Shown here: positions 49,785 to 60,029 of the stretch, one piece after another
Layout: each line of letters begins with the position of its first letter
Position numbering within the stretch: position 1 is the stretch's first letter
Source of the DNA: Bedellia somnulentella
Lineage: Eukaryota; Arthropoda; Insecta; Lepidoptera; Bedelliidae
NCBI GenBank assembly: GCA_963576735.1
Contig: OY755197.1
Coordinates: 11,296,501 to 11,360,500, forward strand
Length of the DNA: 64,000 nucleotides
Direction of reading: 5' to 3'
Made by a program: the position numbers and the translations under genes
The notes under the pieces: generated by a model
Databases searched by the model: none
Told to the model about the DNA's origin: nothing
The model's input: only the letters and a program-made list of their open reading frames with translations

Positions 49785-50595
49785 AATATGTTATTCACTT
49801 CTTAATCGAATTTTGATATAGCTATTAAATATAACTTAAAAATCAAGGTAAGTAGAATACATGTTTCATTTTATCACAGTAGTCTTAATTTCTGATAAAA
49901 ATATAAAACCAACAAGCTTTAAATTTTGGGAGGGCTAGGCAGGGGTGACATGATTAAATTAAAACAATAGTCTTAAATTAGTAGAAATAGATAGTCAATG
50001 ATGGTGTGAGTATATGTATGTATGTATGTAAATTAAAACAGTTATATAATTTATCATTAATTAACCGTATAAATATGTTTTTATTTATTTATTTATATTT
50101 GGAACACCAGCAGCTTATAAAACTACATACAATAAATAACATCACACTACAAGTATAACAGACGGACACTACTCAATTCATTCTTACATTTTGCAACAAA
50201 AAAAAAAACAGTAGGCCCAAATTTTCGTAACTACTCCGTCTCTGTCCTTCCTCCAACAAAAGAGAGAGACTGTGATATTACAACACATGTTGTAACATTG
50301 ATGAATGTAAGGCGGACCAAGTGACTCCAGATTTTTTGATTTTTTTTTTCATTTCTTCGTATCATATATATTTCAACGATTTAGGAACACGCTTCACGAC
50401 AGAATGTTTATATTGTTTATACGGGCTGGACAGTAACTAATTGGCTTGTATGTTCTAATGAAAGCGATTTATTTCGTTTGCATATGTATTATGTCGGCTA
50501 AGAATAGTAATACTGTGATACTGTGGCGGTTTCAAAGTGATCGGTTTACAATGTAGTTAACAAGTCATAAATTAAGCTCTCTAGCAACATTTTTT
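49785..50595. other. No gene recognised; decayed retroposon traces
   Basis: GATGGTGTGAGTATATGTAT near 49999 is a bare 3' module with ATGT tail. Otherwise AT-rich. Confidence 0.4.
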
Positions 50596-50599
50596 TTGA

Positions 50600-50712
50600 T
50601 AGGATAGTCTCAGAGGATGAATAATGTTTTGAGATCAGAGAAAGGGTTGTTTAACATTTGTCGGTTGATCATAAGTCGGCGTACCTCAATGGGAATAAAT
50701 GGCGTGAGTATA
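50600..50712 (+). mobile_element. LINE family B, decayed terminal fragment
   Basis: AGTCTCAGAGGATG... TACCTCAATGGGAATAAATG and GCGTGAGTATAAT. Confidence 0.5.
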
Positions 50713-50714
50713 AT

Positions 50715-51090
50715 AATTTTAGTTTCATATGTACTTAATAATTTTGATTTCATTTCACTCGTTATTTATCTATCTTGGTTTATCATCTTTAATCAATTTT
50801 CTGTCAATCTTTTTCTATCTCAACTTACTCAACAATTTTAGGAATACAGGCGTAAGTTTATGAATGGTTATATCAAGCAAAATTATATTTTAAAGTGTCA
50901 TTAATAGCGGAGAATTTTAAGTATATTGCATTGAATATTTTTAAATAGAGCTCTTTGCCTAGCAGATAAGTTATTTATAGGTTGCCGGCTAGTATCTATT
51001 GACAACAGGTTTTACAAGTATGCGATCGGGAAGGGATGAAACTGAGACAGATCATCTCAGAAACTTTCTTAGAGCTTCAAGATAATTGGC
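50715..51090. other. No gene or repeat recognised
   Basis: AT-rich spacer. Confidence 0.35.
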
Positions 51091-51101
51091 ATAGACGTAT
51101 A

Positions 51102-51446
51102 ACATAACATACCATAAACATAAACGTTGACGCCGAATATCCCCGAAGGGGTTGGCAGAGGTACTAATCCTTCTGAACATCACGTGACTTTGTCACCTGG
51201 TGTTCAGAGTACCCACGTTTTGCATGGACAGTGTACTCAAGTGATAGGGGGCAGGCCTATCGCCGTTTCGTACGAATACACTGTCACATGACTAAGTACA
51301 ACTCAGCCATGTGGGTTTCCTCACGATGTTTTCCCTCACCGTTAACAACCATGATAAATTAACCACACATATGTCTTTAGAAAAGACAAATTGGTGTAGG
51401 CCCGACCCAGGATTCGAACACTAGTCGTTTGCACGATAACCGAGTC
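51102..51446 (-). mobile_element. SINE family C (subfamily 2), interrupted by a LINE
   Basis: Complete from the TTATG-type tail through the B box to CGATAACCGAG. The remaining head (CTGGTCTATCACGG) lies at 52771-52784, beyond the LINE. The 10-bp target duplication of the SINE, TAGACGTATA (51092-51101 and 52789-52798), brackets SINE plus LINE. Confidence 0.9.
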
Positions 51447-52763
51447 TTACGAAGGCATTTGATTGTGCAGATCATGAAATCCTTTTTATTAAATTAGAAC
51501 ATTATGGCATACAAGGTGACGCACTTAAATTAATAAAGTCTTACTTTTCGGATCGGATACAGAAAGTGCAAATCAATAATGCAATATCACCTGGAACTCA
51601 TGTAAAAATGGGTGTTCCGCAGGGTTCTATTTTGGGCCCGTTTTTATTTTTAGTTTATATTAATGATTTGCCGTTCATGGTCGAGAAAATGTCCGAGATA
51701 GTGTTATTTGCTGATGATACTTCTTTAGTATTTGACGTTGAAAGAAATAATCAGAATATTGACGAGGTGAATAACACGGTTTCACAGATTCAAACATGGT
51801 TTGCTTCCAATAATCTTGTACTGAATGGTAAAAAAACCAAATGCATTAAATTTGTATTACCTAATGTTAGGTGCGTTGATAACGAAATAATTTTAAATAA
51901 TGAAAAGTTAGTATTTTCGGATGACACAGTTTTCTTAGGGATAACTCTGGACTCCAAGCTCCAATGGGGACCCCACATTAGCTCACTAGCTGGCAGGCTA
52001 AGTAGTGCTGCATATGCCGTTAGGAAAATAAGACATTTGACAGATGTACAGACAGCTCGATTAGTTTATTACAGCTATTTTCATAGTGTAATGTCTTACG
52101 GTATTTTACTCTGGGGCAGAGCAGCTGATGTTGGTTCCATATTTATTCTCCAAAAGAGAGCAATAAGAGCTATATACAATTTGAGATCCCGAGATTCCCT
52201 GAGGGAATTGTTTAAAACAATAAATGTAATGACACTGCCATGTCAATATATTTATGAAAATATTATGTATGTAAGAAAGAATCAGGCCTCTTTTGTGAAA
52301 AATTGTGACAGACATATTCGAAACCTGAGAGACAACAATAAAATATCAGTACCAAAATACAGATTGTCAAAAGTAAATACATCTTTCATGGGGTTATGCG
52401 TAAAAATGTATAATAAAATACCTGAGGACATTTTAAATTTAACAGAAACAAAATTCAAAGCAGCAGTTAAAAGAAATCTTAGTTCGAAAGCCTATTACAA
52501 TGTCAATGATTACATTAATGATGAAGTGGCTTGGTGTCATCAGGGCTCTGTGCAGGATGTTTCCGGGCTAACACCAAAATTGTAATGGACGTTAAAAAAA
52601 GATGTGTGTTGACGAGTTTCTTACGGGTTCTTCTCTCAACAAAACACCTTCCGAATCCGAAGTAAACTTAGTATTAAGTTAAAATTTGACGTTCAAAAAA
52701 CAAAGATTTATCTTTTTATTTTGAAATAAATGATTATTTTATTTTATTTATTTTTTATTTATT
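51446..52763 (+). mobile_element. LINE family G (CR1/Jockey-like), 5'-truncated, inserted in a SINE
   Basis: Contains the 3' part of ORF2 and a 180-bp 3' UTR ending in a T/A-rich tail with AATAAATG. It sits exactly inside the tRNA-like head of the family C SINE, so it is the younger of the two. Other family G ends are at 14.9-15.4 kb and 48.0 kb. Confidence 0.88.
51449..52585 (+). CDS. LINE reverse transcriptase, C-terminal part
   Basis: Open frame to TAA at 52583. It enters at TKAFDCADHEILFIKLEHYG, which is motif A of CR1/Jockey-type reverse transcriptase, followed by MGVPQGSILGPFLFLVYIND and the catalytic LFADDTSLVF (about residue 90). Then come the LGITLDSKLQWGPHI segment and a thumb-like region. 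Endonuclease and the N-terminal half of RT are missing, so it is inactive. The frame is otherwise undamaged over ~378 codons, pointing to a recent insertion. There is no native start codon; a GTG at 51566 is incidental. Confidence 0.88.
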   Translation, partial: TKAFDCADHEILFIKLEHYGIQGDALKLIKSYFSDRIQKVQINNAISPGTHVKMGVPQGSILGPFLFLVYINDLPFMVEKMSEIVLFADDTSLVFDVERNNQNIDEVNNTVSQIQTWFASNNLVLNGKKTKCIKFVLPNVRCVDNEIILNNEKLVFSDDTVFLGITLDSKLQWGPHISSLAGRLSSAAYAVRKIRHLTDVQTARLVYYSYFHSVMSYGILLWGRAADVGSIFILQKRAIRAIYNLRSRDSLRELFKTINVMTLPCQYIYENIMYVRKNQASFVKNCDRHIRNLRDNNKISVPKYRLSKVNTSFMGLCVKMYNKIPEDILNLTETKFKAAVKRNLSSKAYYNVNDYINDEVAWCHQGSVQDVSGLTPKL

Positions 52764-52899
52764 CTACCCCCTGGTCTATCACGGTTGCTAGACGTATAGT
52801 TCAGCCTATATAAGCTAATAATCATAGACGTATCTTTTAGGACATAAATCCCTGAAGGGATAATATATGAGATTTTGTCGACTAGATTTCACAATATCC

Positions 52900-53205
52900 A
52901 CTCTTTTCCTGCATAATGAAATTTCGTGATAGGAAGAGAGGTATATCGCCGTTTTTTTAACAAATACTCTGTCATCAAAAAATGAGCATGTATGAAAAGA
53001 TGGATGGATGTAAACGAAGCTAGATTGGTTTGCCAGGATCGTACAAATTGGCGATAGATAGTCTCTGCCTATCCCAATAGGAACTAACGGCGTGAGTATA
53101 TGTACCTAGGTATGTATGCATTACTCTGTCACGTGACTAGTTACAAATTAGTCATAAAGGTTTCGATACCATGTGTTCCGTCACTGCACCGATTGAAGTA
53201 GATCG
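52900..53205 (-). mobile_element. Old SINE family C, split by a LINE B end
   Basis: GATAGGAAGAGAGGTATATCGCC...AATACTCTGTCA and TACTCTGTCACGTGACTAGTTACAA are two parts of the C body on the minus strand. Confidence 0.55.
52975..53121 (+). mobile_element. LINE family B 3' end
   Basis: AGCATGTATGAAAAGATGGA, GATCGTACAAATTGGCGATA, CCCAATAGGAACTAACGGCG, GTATATGTACC tail. The 10-bp target duplication is TACTCTGTCA (52965-52974 and 53122-53131). Confidence 0.82.
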
Positions 53206-53209
53206 CTCG

Positions 53210-54340
53210 TATCAAAACTGTAGAGTTGCTAATTCATATAATTTAAGCACAGATAAAAAAAGATCGTGGGAGGTGTAAACAGATAGTCGACAACATAAAT
53301 TACCTGAGATGAGTAATAGCCTGACGAATCCCACACAAAAATCCAAAAGCACTTGACCAATTACACCGTCTAGACTAAGTTTCACTTTGAAATCTTTTTC
53401 ACGCTTAGATAAGAACTAAAACTAGTAATAAAATAAAATACTAGTATTAATAATATAAATATTTGAACAATAGTAAATTCGCGCAACAGATAGGAGCGCG
53501 CGCCGACACTGGCTGTCAAAGACTAGGTGACGTCACAGATGGATGACCGCGTTGGTAAACATGATAGTAGTCGTTAAGGTATTGCCACACAGGATTGTTC
53601 AGGCATATTTGGTCAATAGTATGGCTAAGGGTAGTAGAATTATGAGAAGATCTATGTCCAGTAATGGCAAATAATTTGAAAAATTTTGGAATAGATTTTG
53701 TATGTCTTAAAAATCGTGAAAATTTATTAGTTGCGATGCGAACTGAACCATTAATATTTAAAACATCACCTTCACTAAATATCTGACTACAAGTTTGTTT
53801 TATTAATTAATATTACATTTGCATGGAAAGAGATTACTAATAGTTTTTCTTCTATTTAATTTCAATTTGACTAAGTCTTTTACGTCTAACTTCCTCGTTA
53901 ACAGATATTCCAAAAAACCAATAATATACCAATAAACAATTAGCCTGTGTGTGAGAACCTTTACATACCAATCCTATTTCGAGTAACAAAGGCGTCCTGT
54001 CCATTGTTTCGAACACAGAAGTTCATATTCACATAGTTTTGTGTACAACTAAATTACTTATCAAGTCAATTCTTACAAGATATGACTAAGTTTTAACAAA
54101 TTTGTGATGAAACGAAATTCAGCACATAGTTGTTGAATTTGAAGGACAAATTTGTGTTATGCATATGAAGAAGCGTACAAGAAGAAAATATATTTTATAT
54201 GATATTATCGATCTGCACTCAAACTAGCTTAATGTTTTCCGGATGAAATTTGTAAATTATTATTTAACTATAAGTTTGAAAATAAAACTCATCTGAGAAG
54301 TTAGGAACCCTTTTCATTTTTATTGAATAAATTAAGACAT
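53210..54340. other. No gene established; CpG-rich patch
   Basis: 53480-53575 is CpG-rich (GAGCGCGCGCCGACAC, GGTGACGTCACAG). A minus-strand stop-free stretch covers ~53510-53770 but shows no domain, start or splice sites. Possibly a TE 5' region. Confidence 0.3.
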
Positions 54341-54343
54341 AAT

Positions 54344-54708
54344 CCGTGATAGCCCAGTGGGTAGAACACTCGGTTATCGTGCAAACGACTAGTGTTCAAA
54401 TCCTGGGTCTCGGGCCTACACCAATTTGTCTTTTCTAAAGACATATGTGTAGTTAATTTATCATGGTTGTTAACGGTGTGGGAAAACATCGCGAGTAAAC
54501 CCACATGGCTGAGTTGTACTTAGTCATGTAACAGTGTATTTGTAAAAAACGGCGATAGGCCTGCCCCCTATCACGTGAGTACACTGTCCATGCAAAACGT
54601 GGGTACTCTGAACACCAGGTGACAAATTCACGTGATGTTCAGAAGTATTAGTACCTCTGCCAACTTCTTCGGGGATATTCGGCGTGAACGTTTATGTTAT
54701 GTTATGTT
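54344..54708 (+). mobile_element. SINE family C (subfamily 2), full length
   Basis: A box GATAGCCCAGTGGG, B box GTTCAAATCCTGG, hairpins partly mutated, TTATG tail. Confidence 0.9.
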
Positions 54709-54807
54709 TTTATAATTATAAAATTGGCGCAATGTTTAAAAACATCAATCAAAATATACGGAATATCAACGCGCGTAACAAGCTTACATAAACTCTTAAA
54801 ATGTTTG

Positions 54808-54992
54808 AGTAGTGTTGGCTCAGAACAGCACTAGTCCATTTTTTCATGGGTGTCCTTATAAGAATTGGGAGATTTGGCTAGAGACCCTTTAGTGATAATT
54901 GGTGATGTCCCATCACGAATATTTTATATTATATCTTTACCCAAACAACTCCCAATAGTGGCTCTAGCTACCTCTTTCTTTGATTTATAGCC
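54808..54992 (+). mobile_element. SINE family A, old copy
   Basis: GAGTAGTGTTGGCTCAGAAC, AGCACTAGTCC, GTCCCATCACGAA, GTGGCTCTAGCTACCTC. Confidence 0.6.
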
Positions 54993-55018
54993 AAGAATAC
55001 TCTCGCGTTGTCTGGTGG

Positions 55019-55931
55019 TATATATGTCGTAGGATGATTTGATGTTTAGGTTTTTTGCAAAAATCCTAGGAATTTTGCAAAAATCCGGATAATTAGACAA
55101 CGGTTATAATATTTTCTAATCTTACTAGGATTTTTGCAAAAAAGTAGTTGGTTTTGTAAGATTGTACTTCTTGAATGCTGATTGGCTGTTTTCTTATTGC
55201 TCGCCTACACTTATTCTGATTGGTTCGTATTCGTTCGTTGATATTATAGCTAGAGTTATAAAGGGTAAGAATTGACAACACTTATTTGATACTAGGAATT
55301 AAATATATTTTTTTTGTACTCTTTTGTTGGAGTAAAATTACAATCACGTTCGGACATATTATACACAGATCAAGTTACCCCAAACTAAGTAACACTTGTA
55401 TTATGGGATACTAACTCAGTGATATATTTAATATAATATAATACACATATGCTCATCACATAAATGTTGCTCTCAGCGGGGATCAAACCCGCAACCTCCA
55501 GACCGAAAAGCTAATCACCTATCCACTCGGCCACGGACGTCTTCAATATAGGTAGGAACAATAAAGTAAGTACGTTTTAAATTGTAGTATTGAGGAATTA
55601 TAGCTAGAGTTATAAAGGGAAACGACAATACTATTTTTATACTTAGGAACTTTTTGTAACTAAAATTATAATAACAATCAAGGAAGTACGTCTTAATTAA
55701 CAACCAATCAGAGATGACGTGTTTATGAGGCACTGCAATCGACCAATCAATGTACAGTATTCATAAAAACTGACATTTCGTTTCGGAGTCATACAAAACC
55801 AACTAGTTCTTTGCAAAAATCCTAGTAAGATTAGAAAATATTATAACCGTTGTCTAATTATCCGGATTTTTGCAAAATCCCTAGGTTTTTTGCAAAAAAC
55901 CTAAACATCAAATCATCCTACGACATATATA
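55019..55931. mobile_element. DNA element with 140-bp inverted ends (~0.9 kb)
   Basis: Arms 55019-55158 and 55792-55931 are near-perfect reverse complements starting TATATATGTCGTAGGATGAT and holding several TTTTGCAAAAATCC units. A TA-rich target obscures the duplication. The interior contains a 22-bp word (ATTATAGCTAGAGTTATAAA...) twice (~55243 and ~55598) and a family F SINE, but no transposase. Superfamily not assigned; an end fragment recurs at 29475. Confidence 0.75.
55351..55541 (-). mobile_element. tRNA-derived SINE, family F
   Basis: Minus-strand A box CGAGTGG and B box GGTTTGATCCC; body with ACACTTGTATTATGGG (plus wording). Nested inside the inverted-repeat element. Confidence 0.72.
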
Positions 55932-55946
55932 AACAATTGAAGACTT

Positions 55947-56196
55947 TGCTGTGTAGTGTCGGCTAAGAATAGCACTACCCCATTTCTTCCGGTGGGTGTA
56001 CGTAAAAGGCGACTAACGGTATTGGGGCTTTTAAGGGATTTTTGGGCGATGCGGTTGGAGACCCGTCACCAAGAACCTTTATTTCACCATCTATTCCCCA
56101 CGCACCTTCCAAAAGTGGCTGAGGAATTTCTAATTCCTTAGCTCTGGCTACCCCTTTCTTGGGATTTATAGCCGTGAGTATATGTATGTATGTATG
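55947..56196 (+). mobile_element. SINE family A, reference copy
   Basis: 250 bp, complete. The 10-bp target duplication is TTGAAGACTT (55937-55946 and 56197-56206). Head TGCTGTGTAGTGTCGGC; B-box-like GGTTGGAGACCC; 3' hairpin, GCCGTGAG and ATGT tail. Confidence 0.93.
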
Positions 56197-56209
56197 TTGA
56201 AGACTTGAT

Positions 56210-56480
56210 AGTAGTAATAGTATATGTTACAAATTTGACACCACACGGTGCGGGTTAGACGAAATTGTTTAGTTTTTTATTCATGGACATGCTCGTAGCC
56301 ATATTAGAAATACCATTATTATGATATAGGACAATTAAACTGTTTTACTATATACACTTGTCATGCTTATCACGTAATGGTCTTCGTATACAGAAGTATC
56401 GTACTGTAGTATTATTCTCATGCTATCAATTCGAGATTGATGAATTAAATTCGATAAAAACAACGATAAGTTTTTATAAA
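56210..56480. other. Spacer before the second LTR element
   Basis: AT-rich, no features. Confidence 0.35.
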
Positions 56481-56482
56481 TA

Positions 56483-56864
56483 TATAATGTTCTTTCTAAT
56501 ATTGATTTGTGAATAAAACGGTGTGTTGCTCTGTAAACAAAGATTTTATTTAAGCCTTTAATTACAACAATAAAACTTTTCCACTTTAACACTCTTAACT
56601 AAAAAAAACATACCTGTAAACAAAGAAACGACATTTAACGTTTATTATTCACAATGTCCTTTCTTTAATAATTTTATAATAACACAAAAACAAAGACCTC
56701 CATTTTAATTTTCCATTTCCATTTACCGGCTCTGCTTTAACGACGCAACAGTTCGCATTGCTTCTACCGCCATCTGCCGGCACAGCCGAACACCACACTG
56801 CTTTACCGACGGAGCGAGTCGCGGTCAATACAAATTAAAGAAATGTTATGACTATTTCTTTATA
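56483..56864 (-). repeat. 3' LTR (382 bp)
   Basis: Ends TATAA/TTATA, not TG/CA. Contains sense-strand TATAAAA and AATAAA signals. Identical by eye to 61207-61588. Confidence 0.88.
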
Positions 56865-56874
56865 TCTCCCCCGC
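56865..56874 (-). other. Polypurine tract
   Basis: Sense GCGGGGGAGA directly adjoining the 3' LTR. Confidence 0.75.
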
Positions 56875-56907
56875 AAGGAAAGAAAATTTTTATGAAAATT
56901 TTTATAT

Positions 56908-59900
56908 TTACCACTCTTCATCACCGTTATATTCTGTTATAGAGACCGGTATCAATTTCGTAATGTGAAAAAAATTTGACTCCATCTTCTTATGGCCCGT
57001 ATCTATACTGTATATCGAATTTGAAATTTTGTCTATAATCTTATATGGCCCTATTTTTAGCTCGTCCAATTTCTTCCTGTTTAACTTATTGCCATTTTCC
57101 ACAAATACCATGTCTCCTATATTAAATTCATGGTACTTCCGATTTTTGTCAAACAGTGTCTTGTTGTAATCATGAGATTTTCTTGTATTTTGTAGGGCAA
57201 TCTTCCTGTCTCTGATCCAGTCACTGTGGGACTTTTCATGCTTTAGCTCTGTTGGTAAAATCGAGACATCTGTACCATATAATAGATAACTAGGTGAAAA
57301 GCCGGTAACCGAATGACAAGTTTCATTATATGTTTTAACACATTCACGTGCTATGGTTGTCCAGGTCTTTTTATTATCTTCTTCATTTATTTTACATCTC
57401 ATTTTATTTACCAGTGTCTGATTCAACCTTTCATTTAGACCGTTTGAAAATGGAGCATTGACTGCTGTAAATACCATGTTTATCTGCTTCTCTTTTAAGA
57501 ATGTCTTAAATTCTTTCGAGTTTATTCCCGGGTATTGGTCGGTCAATAGCACCCCAATTTCCTCTATGTCTGCTATACTCTTGACTAGTTTTATAAAATC
57601 ATTTGCATTCTGGGTTTTCGATGTTGAGATGAATGCGTATCGAGTAAAATGATCTACTAAGAGATGCAAATATTTCTTTGTAGACCTTGAACCTCCGAAA
57701 CCTCCGATTGTGTCTATAGACATTATTTCAAAAGGTTTTGTGGCCGGACCTAGATGTGACATATATCCAAATTTGTCTTGTCCTCTTGATTTATTTTTGA
57801 GACATATTTCACAGCTCCTACAAACTTTTCTTACATTTTTTGCCAAGTTCTTGGTTGAAAAGAGTGGGCTCATTGTTTTTTGCATCTGTCCAATTCCGAT
57901 GTGACATAAGTCTTTATGCACAGATTTTAAAAGTGTGACGCTATATTCTTCTGATATAATTATTTTTTCTTTATCTTTAACCTTTCTAAAGTAAATTTTA
58001 TCTTTTTCGATTAACTTGCTTTTATTTTTTCGAATTTCTTCATTTTTATATTGATCTGCCATAATATCTTCCATCTTAATAAAGTTTACTATTTTAAGTT
58101 GCTCATCCGTGTTTTCTGTTGGTTCTAATACAGGATTTCTACTAAGGCAGTCGGCTTCTAAATTTTGTTTGCCAGGTGCATATTTTATTTTAAATTCGTA
58201 TTGTGAAAGATAATATGTTAGGTCGCCAAGTTCTTCATCAGTTCTCGATTTCAAATTCATGTTTTCTAGCGGTTTATGATCTGAATAAACTGTGAAAGAT
58301 TTTCCTATAAGCCAGTATTGCCAGTATTTGACCGCCTCTTTGATAGCTAAACATTCTAAATATATTGCTTTTTTCCTCTTTTGTGTCTCATTAAGTTTTC
58401 TTGAAAAGTATGCTACTGTTTTCTCCTTTCCATCAGGCTGCACTTGTTTTAAAATTGCTCCAACACCCAACAAGGAAGCATCAGTGTAAATATTTATAGG
58501 TAAATCTTGGTCGAAAATCTCCAGTACCGGCTGAGAACATAATAAATCTTTAATTAAGTTGAATGCTTTTTGACACTCTTCTGACCAAATGAACTTTTGA
58601 TTTTTTCTCAATAAGTTATGTAGTGGGTCTAATATTATTGCACTATTGGGAATGTACTCGTGGTAAAAATTAATTTTCCCTAAGAATTGTCGTATGTTCT
58701 TTTGAGTTTTCGGCACAGGGAAATTCTTTATTGAAATTAAGTTGTCCTTCACTGGTTTAACTGCATTGTTCTGTATGATATGACCTAGATATTTTATTGA
58801 GTCTGAGGCAAATGTACATTTCGTAAATTTTAACCTGAAACCTTCATTCTTAATTGCTTCCAGTAACTGTGTGAGGTGATCTATATGCTCAGCAAATGTT
58901 TTCGAAAATATAAGGATGTCATCTATATAATTGACAGCGAAGTCCGTAAGCTTGTACTTCCTAAGTATATTACTTAAAATCCTCTGAAAAATCGCTGGAG
59001 AGGTCTTAAGTCCAAAAGGTAAGCAAGTCCACTGAAAATGTCCCTCCTGTGTCACAAATCCTGTCTTTTTCCTGTCTTCTATTCGCAAAGGTATGGACCA
59101 AAATGCTGAATTTATGTCTAGTGTTGAAAAGAAGTTACAATTTCTTGTCTTTATCATTAACTCTTCAATTAACGGAAACGGTTGGGCTTGAGGTATTATT
59201 ATTTTATTTAAATCCCTGAAGTCAATGCATAGTCTAGATTTTCTATTGTCTTCTTTTTTAAATGCTAAAGTAACTGGTGCAGCAAATGGACTATATGATT
59301 CCTCTATTAGTCCATTATCTAACAACTTTGCGATTTGCTCTTCTATCTCTTTTTTGTCTTCTAAAGTACATCTGTAGGGTCTTTTGCTACAATATTTGTC
59401 CATTAGTAAGTCTATTCTTGCCTCATATCCGTTAACAGTGCCTACATCGTATTTATTTTTCGCAAAAACTGATTGGTATGTTGTTACCAAATTATTTATT
59501 TCAGATTGTTGACTTTCATCTAAATGGTTAATCTTTATTTCAAAGTCACTTTCTATTACATGTTCATTGAAATTAATCCTATAGTTATTTGAATTTTCTA
59601 TGTTTTCTTCACTTTTTTTTTCTATTGTAGAGTCTATTTTATCTTTGGGAATAACCCTTTCTACTCTGTTCATATTTTCATACTTCATAAGTGGTTTCTG
59701 GGTTATTTTCAAGTCTTCATTTTGTATCAATCTGAATGTTTGTATTAAGTCAAGTCCTATTAAGAAATCATATTTAAAGTTTTGTTCATCAATGATATAC
59801 ACATCCACGTTTTCCTCCAAATCTAGGATTTTTATCTTCAAATTTGTCAAACCGCTTGTCTTTTGAACACCATTAATTGTTACTAGGTCAGCTTCATTTA

Positions 59901-60000
59901 ATTTATTTCCTTTTCCTTTTATTCTCAATAGTTTAGAATTAATTAGTGAAACGTTTGACCCTGAATCATATACTCCATTTATCTCTAATATATCATTCAA
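56908..60000 (-). CDS. pol: Pol polyprotein: protease, RT, RNase H, integrase
   Basis: The open frame in -1 phase to gag extends up to 60051. Numbering from 60000 gives 1030 codons; no ATG start is used, expression is by frameshift at 60036-60042. Protease: YDSGSNVSLI at 11-20 (DSG active site). Reverse transcriptase ~195-410: LCIDFRDLNK, catalytic YIDD at 358-361. RNase H: IYTDAS (D507), ECLAIKEA helix, YSDHKPLEN (D574). Integrase zinc finger about H695, H700, C727, C730; catalytic D763, D821, E857. GPY motif at 984-986 near the C-terminus. All key residues are present. Ends 43 bp before the 3' LTR. It makes DNA copies and integrates them. Confidence 0.95.
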   Translation of the reverse strand: MNDILEINGVYDSGSNVSLINSKLLRIKGKGNKLNEADLVTINGVQKTSGLTNLKIKILDLEENVDVYIIDEQNFKYDFLIGLDLIQTFRLIQNEDLKITQKPLMKYENMNRVERVIPKDKIDSTIEKKSEENIENSNNYRINFNEHVIESDFEIKINHLDESQQSEINNLVTTYQSVFAKNKYDVGTVNGYEARIDLLMDKYCSKRPYRCTLEDKKEIEEQIAKLLDNGLIEESYSPFAAPVTLAFKKEDNRKSRLCIDFRDLNKIIIPQAQPFPLIEELMIKTRNCNFFSTLDINSAFWSIPLRIEDRKKTGFVTQEGHFQWTCLPFGLKTSPAIFQRILSNILRKYKLTDFAVNYIDDILIFSKTFAEHIDHLTQLLEAIKNEGFRLKFTKCTFASDSIKYLGHIIQNNAVKPVKDNLISIKNFPVPKTQKNIRQFLGKINFYHEYIPNSAIILDPLHNLLRKNQKFIWSEECQKAFNLIKDLLCSQPVLEIFDQDLPINIYTDASLLGVGAILKQVQPDGKEKTVAYFSRKLNETQKRKKAIYLECLAIKEAVKYWQYWLIGKSFTVYSDHKPLENMNLKSRTDEELGDLTYYLSQYEFKIKYAPGKQNLEADCLSRNPVLEPTENTDEQLKIVNFIKMEDIMADQYKNEEIRKNKSKLIEKDKIYFRKVKDKEKIIISEEYSVTLLKSVHKDLCHIGIGQMQKTMSPLFSTKNLAKNVRKVCRSCEICLKNKSRGQDKFGYMSHLGPATKPFEIMSIDTIGGFGGSRSTKKYLHLLVDHFTRYAFISTSKTQNANDFIKLVKSIADIEEIGVLLTDQYPGINSKEFKTFLKEKQINMVFTAVNAPFSNGLNERLNQTLVNKMRCKINEEDNKKTWTTIARECVKTYNETCHSVTGFSPSYLLYGTDVSILPTELKHEKSHSDWIRDRKIALQNTRKSHDYNKTLFDKNRKYHEFNIGDMVFVENGNKLNRKKLDELKIGPYKIIDKISNSIYSIDTGHKKMESNFFHITKLIPVSITEYNGDEEW

Positions 60001-60029
60001 TAGTAGTTTGACATTTATTAATGGTGTTA

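Noticed and set aside
53510..53770. Stop-free minus-strand stretch of ~85 codons
   Set aside because: No start, no splice sites, no recognisable domain. The adjoining CpG-rich part looks like a TE 5' region, so I do not call a gene.
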